DNA of 15,039 nucleotides from CAZWHE01 sp964633825 (lineage in GTDB: Bacteria > Planctomycetota > B15-G4 > CAYZWU01): the NCBI GenBank assembly GCA_964633825.1, contig CAZWHE010000105.1, forward strand, positions 1 to 15,039, in the 5' to 3' direction. Below the pieces are notes generated by a model. It was not told where the DNA came from. It worked only from the letters and a program-made list of their open reading frames with translations, and did not search any database. Position 1 is the first letter of the stretch, and each line of letters starts with the position of its first letter. Shown here piece after piece: positions 14,166 to 15,039 of the stretch. A program made the position numbers and the translations under genes.

Positions 14166-14774
14166 TCACCTCACCAAACGCAATGCCGCGGCGATGTCTT
14201 CCGCTATCATTTTTCGCTTGCTCTTCTCGATGAAGAAGCTCGGTCCCGCCTGCAGGTAGGAGGGGAAAGCTCTCGCTTCTCGAAAAAAGTACTCCCGCCC
14301 CCGAATCTTGTACGTGGAGCCGGCCGGAATCACTCTCGCTTCGCCGGCCCGCTTTGCCGTGTAGTTGACGGCCTTGATCGCCGCGTCTCCCATCAAGAGG
14401 AAGGCCTTCACATTCGGAAAGAGAGCGAGCTCCTCCTCCAGGATGAGAGAGCACTCCTTGATCGTGCCCGCCTTGATGCCGTACCCCGTCTTTGCGCATT
14501 TCACCGCGCTCGTGAGGTAGACCCCCAGGTCGAGGATGTCCCTGATGGACGACACGGCCGCGCCGGCATCTTTGAACGCTTGAACAGTGGTTTGCTGAAA
14601 GAGAGGGTCTCCTTTCGCGTAGTAGTAGTCCCCGGAATCGGCGGGGGCGGCTTCGGAGATCAGTATGATGGAGACGTTGTCGGGCTTCACATCGATGTCG
14701 GGGATGATACAGCCGTCGTGCCTCACATCGGCGCACGGGAACTCTTTGCACCCGATATGGTCGCTCGTTTTCAT
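14166..14774 (-). CDS. Uracil-DNA-glycosylase-superfamily protein, divergent, probably Fe-S
   Basis: 202 residues. The fold core is recognisable: ILISEAAP at 37-44 stands where family-4 glycosylases have the GEAPG motif, and VYLTSAVKC at 85-93 matches their N-x-V-K-C strand. C93-x14-C108 has the spacing of the second half of their 4Fe-4S site, and C9, C14 and C22 near the N terminus could give the rest. LLMGDAAIKA at 126-135 matches the LG-x-x-A strand. The usual HPS/HPA catalytic loop is replaced by FPSYLQAG at 170-177, so the usual histidine is missing and true uracil excision is uncertain. The ATG at 14774 is preferred because AGAGGG lies six bases upstream; the ATG at 14837 has no such site. 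It diverges from the gene at 14871. Confidence 0.75.
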   Translation of the reverse strand: MKTSDHIGCKEFPCADVRHDGCIIPDIDVKPDNVSIILISEAAPADSGDYYYAKGDPLFQQTTVQAFKDAGAAVSSIRDILDLGVYLTSAVKCAKTGYGIKAGTIKECSLILEEELALFPNVKAFLLMGDAAIKAVNYTAKRAGEARVIPAGSTYKIRGREYFFREARAFPSYLQAGPSFFIEKSKRKMIAEDIAAALRLVR

Positions 14775-14870
14775 TTCTCGCCCTCTATTACTGCCCGGTG
14801 CGGGACTGGCATCTGTTCGAACCAACGGCAGTCCCATATCCGTGAATCCGGTACCGAATAATCAAATGTA

Positions 14871-15039
14871 GTGAAAGAACCATCCGGAAGCAAGGACGCT
14901 CCCGCCACGCTCCCGACCAACTGGCAGCCCGACGACGAGTACTATTTCCAGGCCCTCGTCGGGCCGCTTCAAGGCGCGGACACGAGCCCAAGTTCCGCAG
15001 TTGTCGACGTAACTCCTTATTTTTCAACGCAAGTATCCA
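14871..15039 (+). CDS. 5' part of an unrecognised gene, truncated by the window edge
   Basis: The frame is open from a TAA at 14859-14861 to the right edge. GTG at 14871 is the only usual start codon available, but no clear ribosome site precedes it. The codons are rich in G/C at third positions, which supports coding in this frame. The translation contains W-Q-P-D-D-E-Y-Y-F-Q-A-L-V-G-P-L (14922-14969) and then PSS and a Pro with conservative spacing, matching the orphan fragment at 2509-2700. The opposite-strand frame over these bases is Arg-rich and looks like a shadow. No signal peptide is visible, so either the start is misplaced or the protein is cytoplasmic, or this too is a fragment. 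Function unknown. Confidence 0.45.
   Translation, partial: MKEPSGSKDAPATLPTNWQPDDEYYFQALVGPLQGADTSPSSAVVDVTPYFSTQVS

Overview
The window reads as chromosomal DNA from a high-GC, Gram-negative-type bacterium. It has a KDO-8-phosphate synthase (an LPS precursor enzyme), several secreted or lipoprotein signal peptides, good Shine-Dalgarno sites and some GTG starts. The membrane-anchored Ser/Thr kinase with TPRs, the archaeal-type phosphoglycerate mutase relative and the FG-GAP propeller protein are combinations seen in PVC/FCB-like, Planctomycetes-like or deltaproteobacterial-grade lineages, often uncultured. I cannot name the organism.

Layout. 1-2501 (+): a large secreted zinc metalloprotease with a CUB-like and a PKD domain. 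Its reading frame runs back past the first ATG into a clear lipoprotein signal. 2509-2700 (+): a start-less 3' gene fragment. 2760-2814: a perfect 21-bp inverted repeat at the convergent junction. 2835-5620 (-): kdsA followed by a Ser/Thr kinase-TPR gene, apparently one operon. 5621-5712: short divergent promoter region. 5713-7912 (+): an RmlD-like sugar-nucleotide reductase and a degenerate ApgM-family protein, apparently one operon. 7913-8346: intergenic, with a long nested inverted repeat. 8347-10852 (+): a secreted transglutaminase-fold protein and an unrecognised secreted protein. 10895-13083 (-): a small NTF2-like lipoprotein downstream of a seven-bladed FG-GAP beta-propeller protein. 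13319-14774 (-): a classical SDR and a uracil-DNA-glycosylase-superfamily protein. 14871-15039 (+): the start of a gene that runs off the right edge.

Functionally the middle block (kdsA, RmlD-like reductase) points to surface polysaccharide synthesis next to a signalling kinase. The flanks hold exported proteins. I see no tRNA, rRNA, CRISPR array, transposase or phage gene.

The most notable observations are these. (1) The orphan fragment at 2509-2700 and the truncated gene at the right edge share a protein motif (WQP...Y.FQALVGPL...PSS...P) whose codons differ mainly at synonymous sites, so both are or were coding members of one unannotated family. (2) The ApgM homologue has lost three of its expected metal ligands. 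(3) An 18-bp element recurs downstream of two unrelated genes, in the same orientation relative to each. (4) A 24-bp stem at 7946-8016 has mismatches that are all C.A on the plus strand and would be G.U pairs in a minus-strand RNA.
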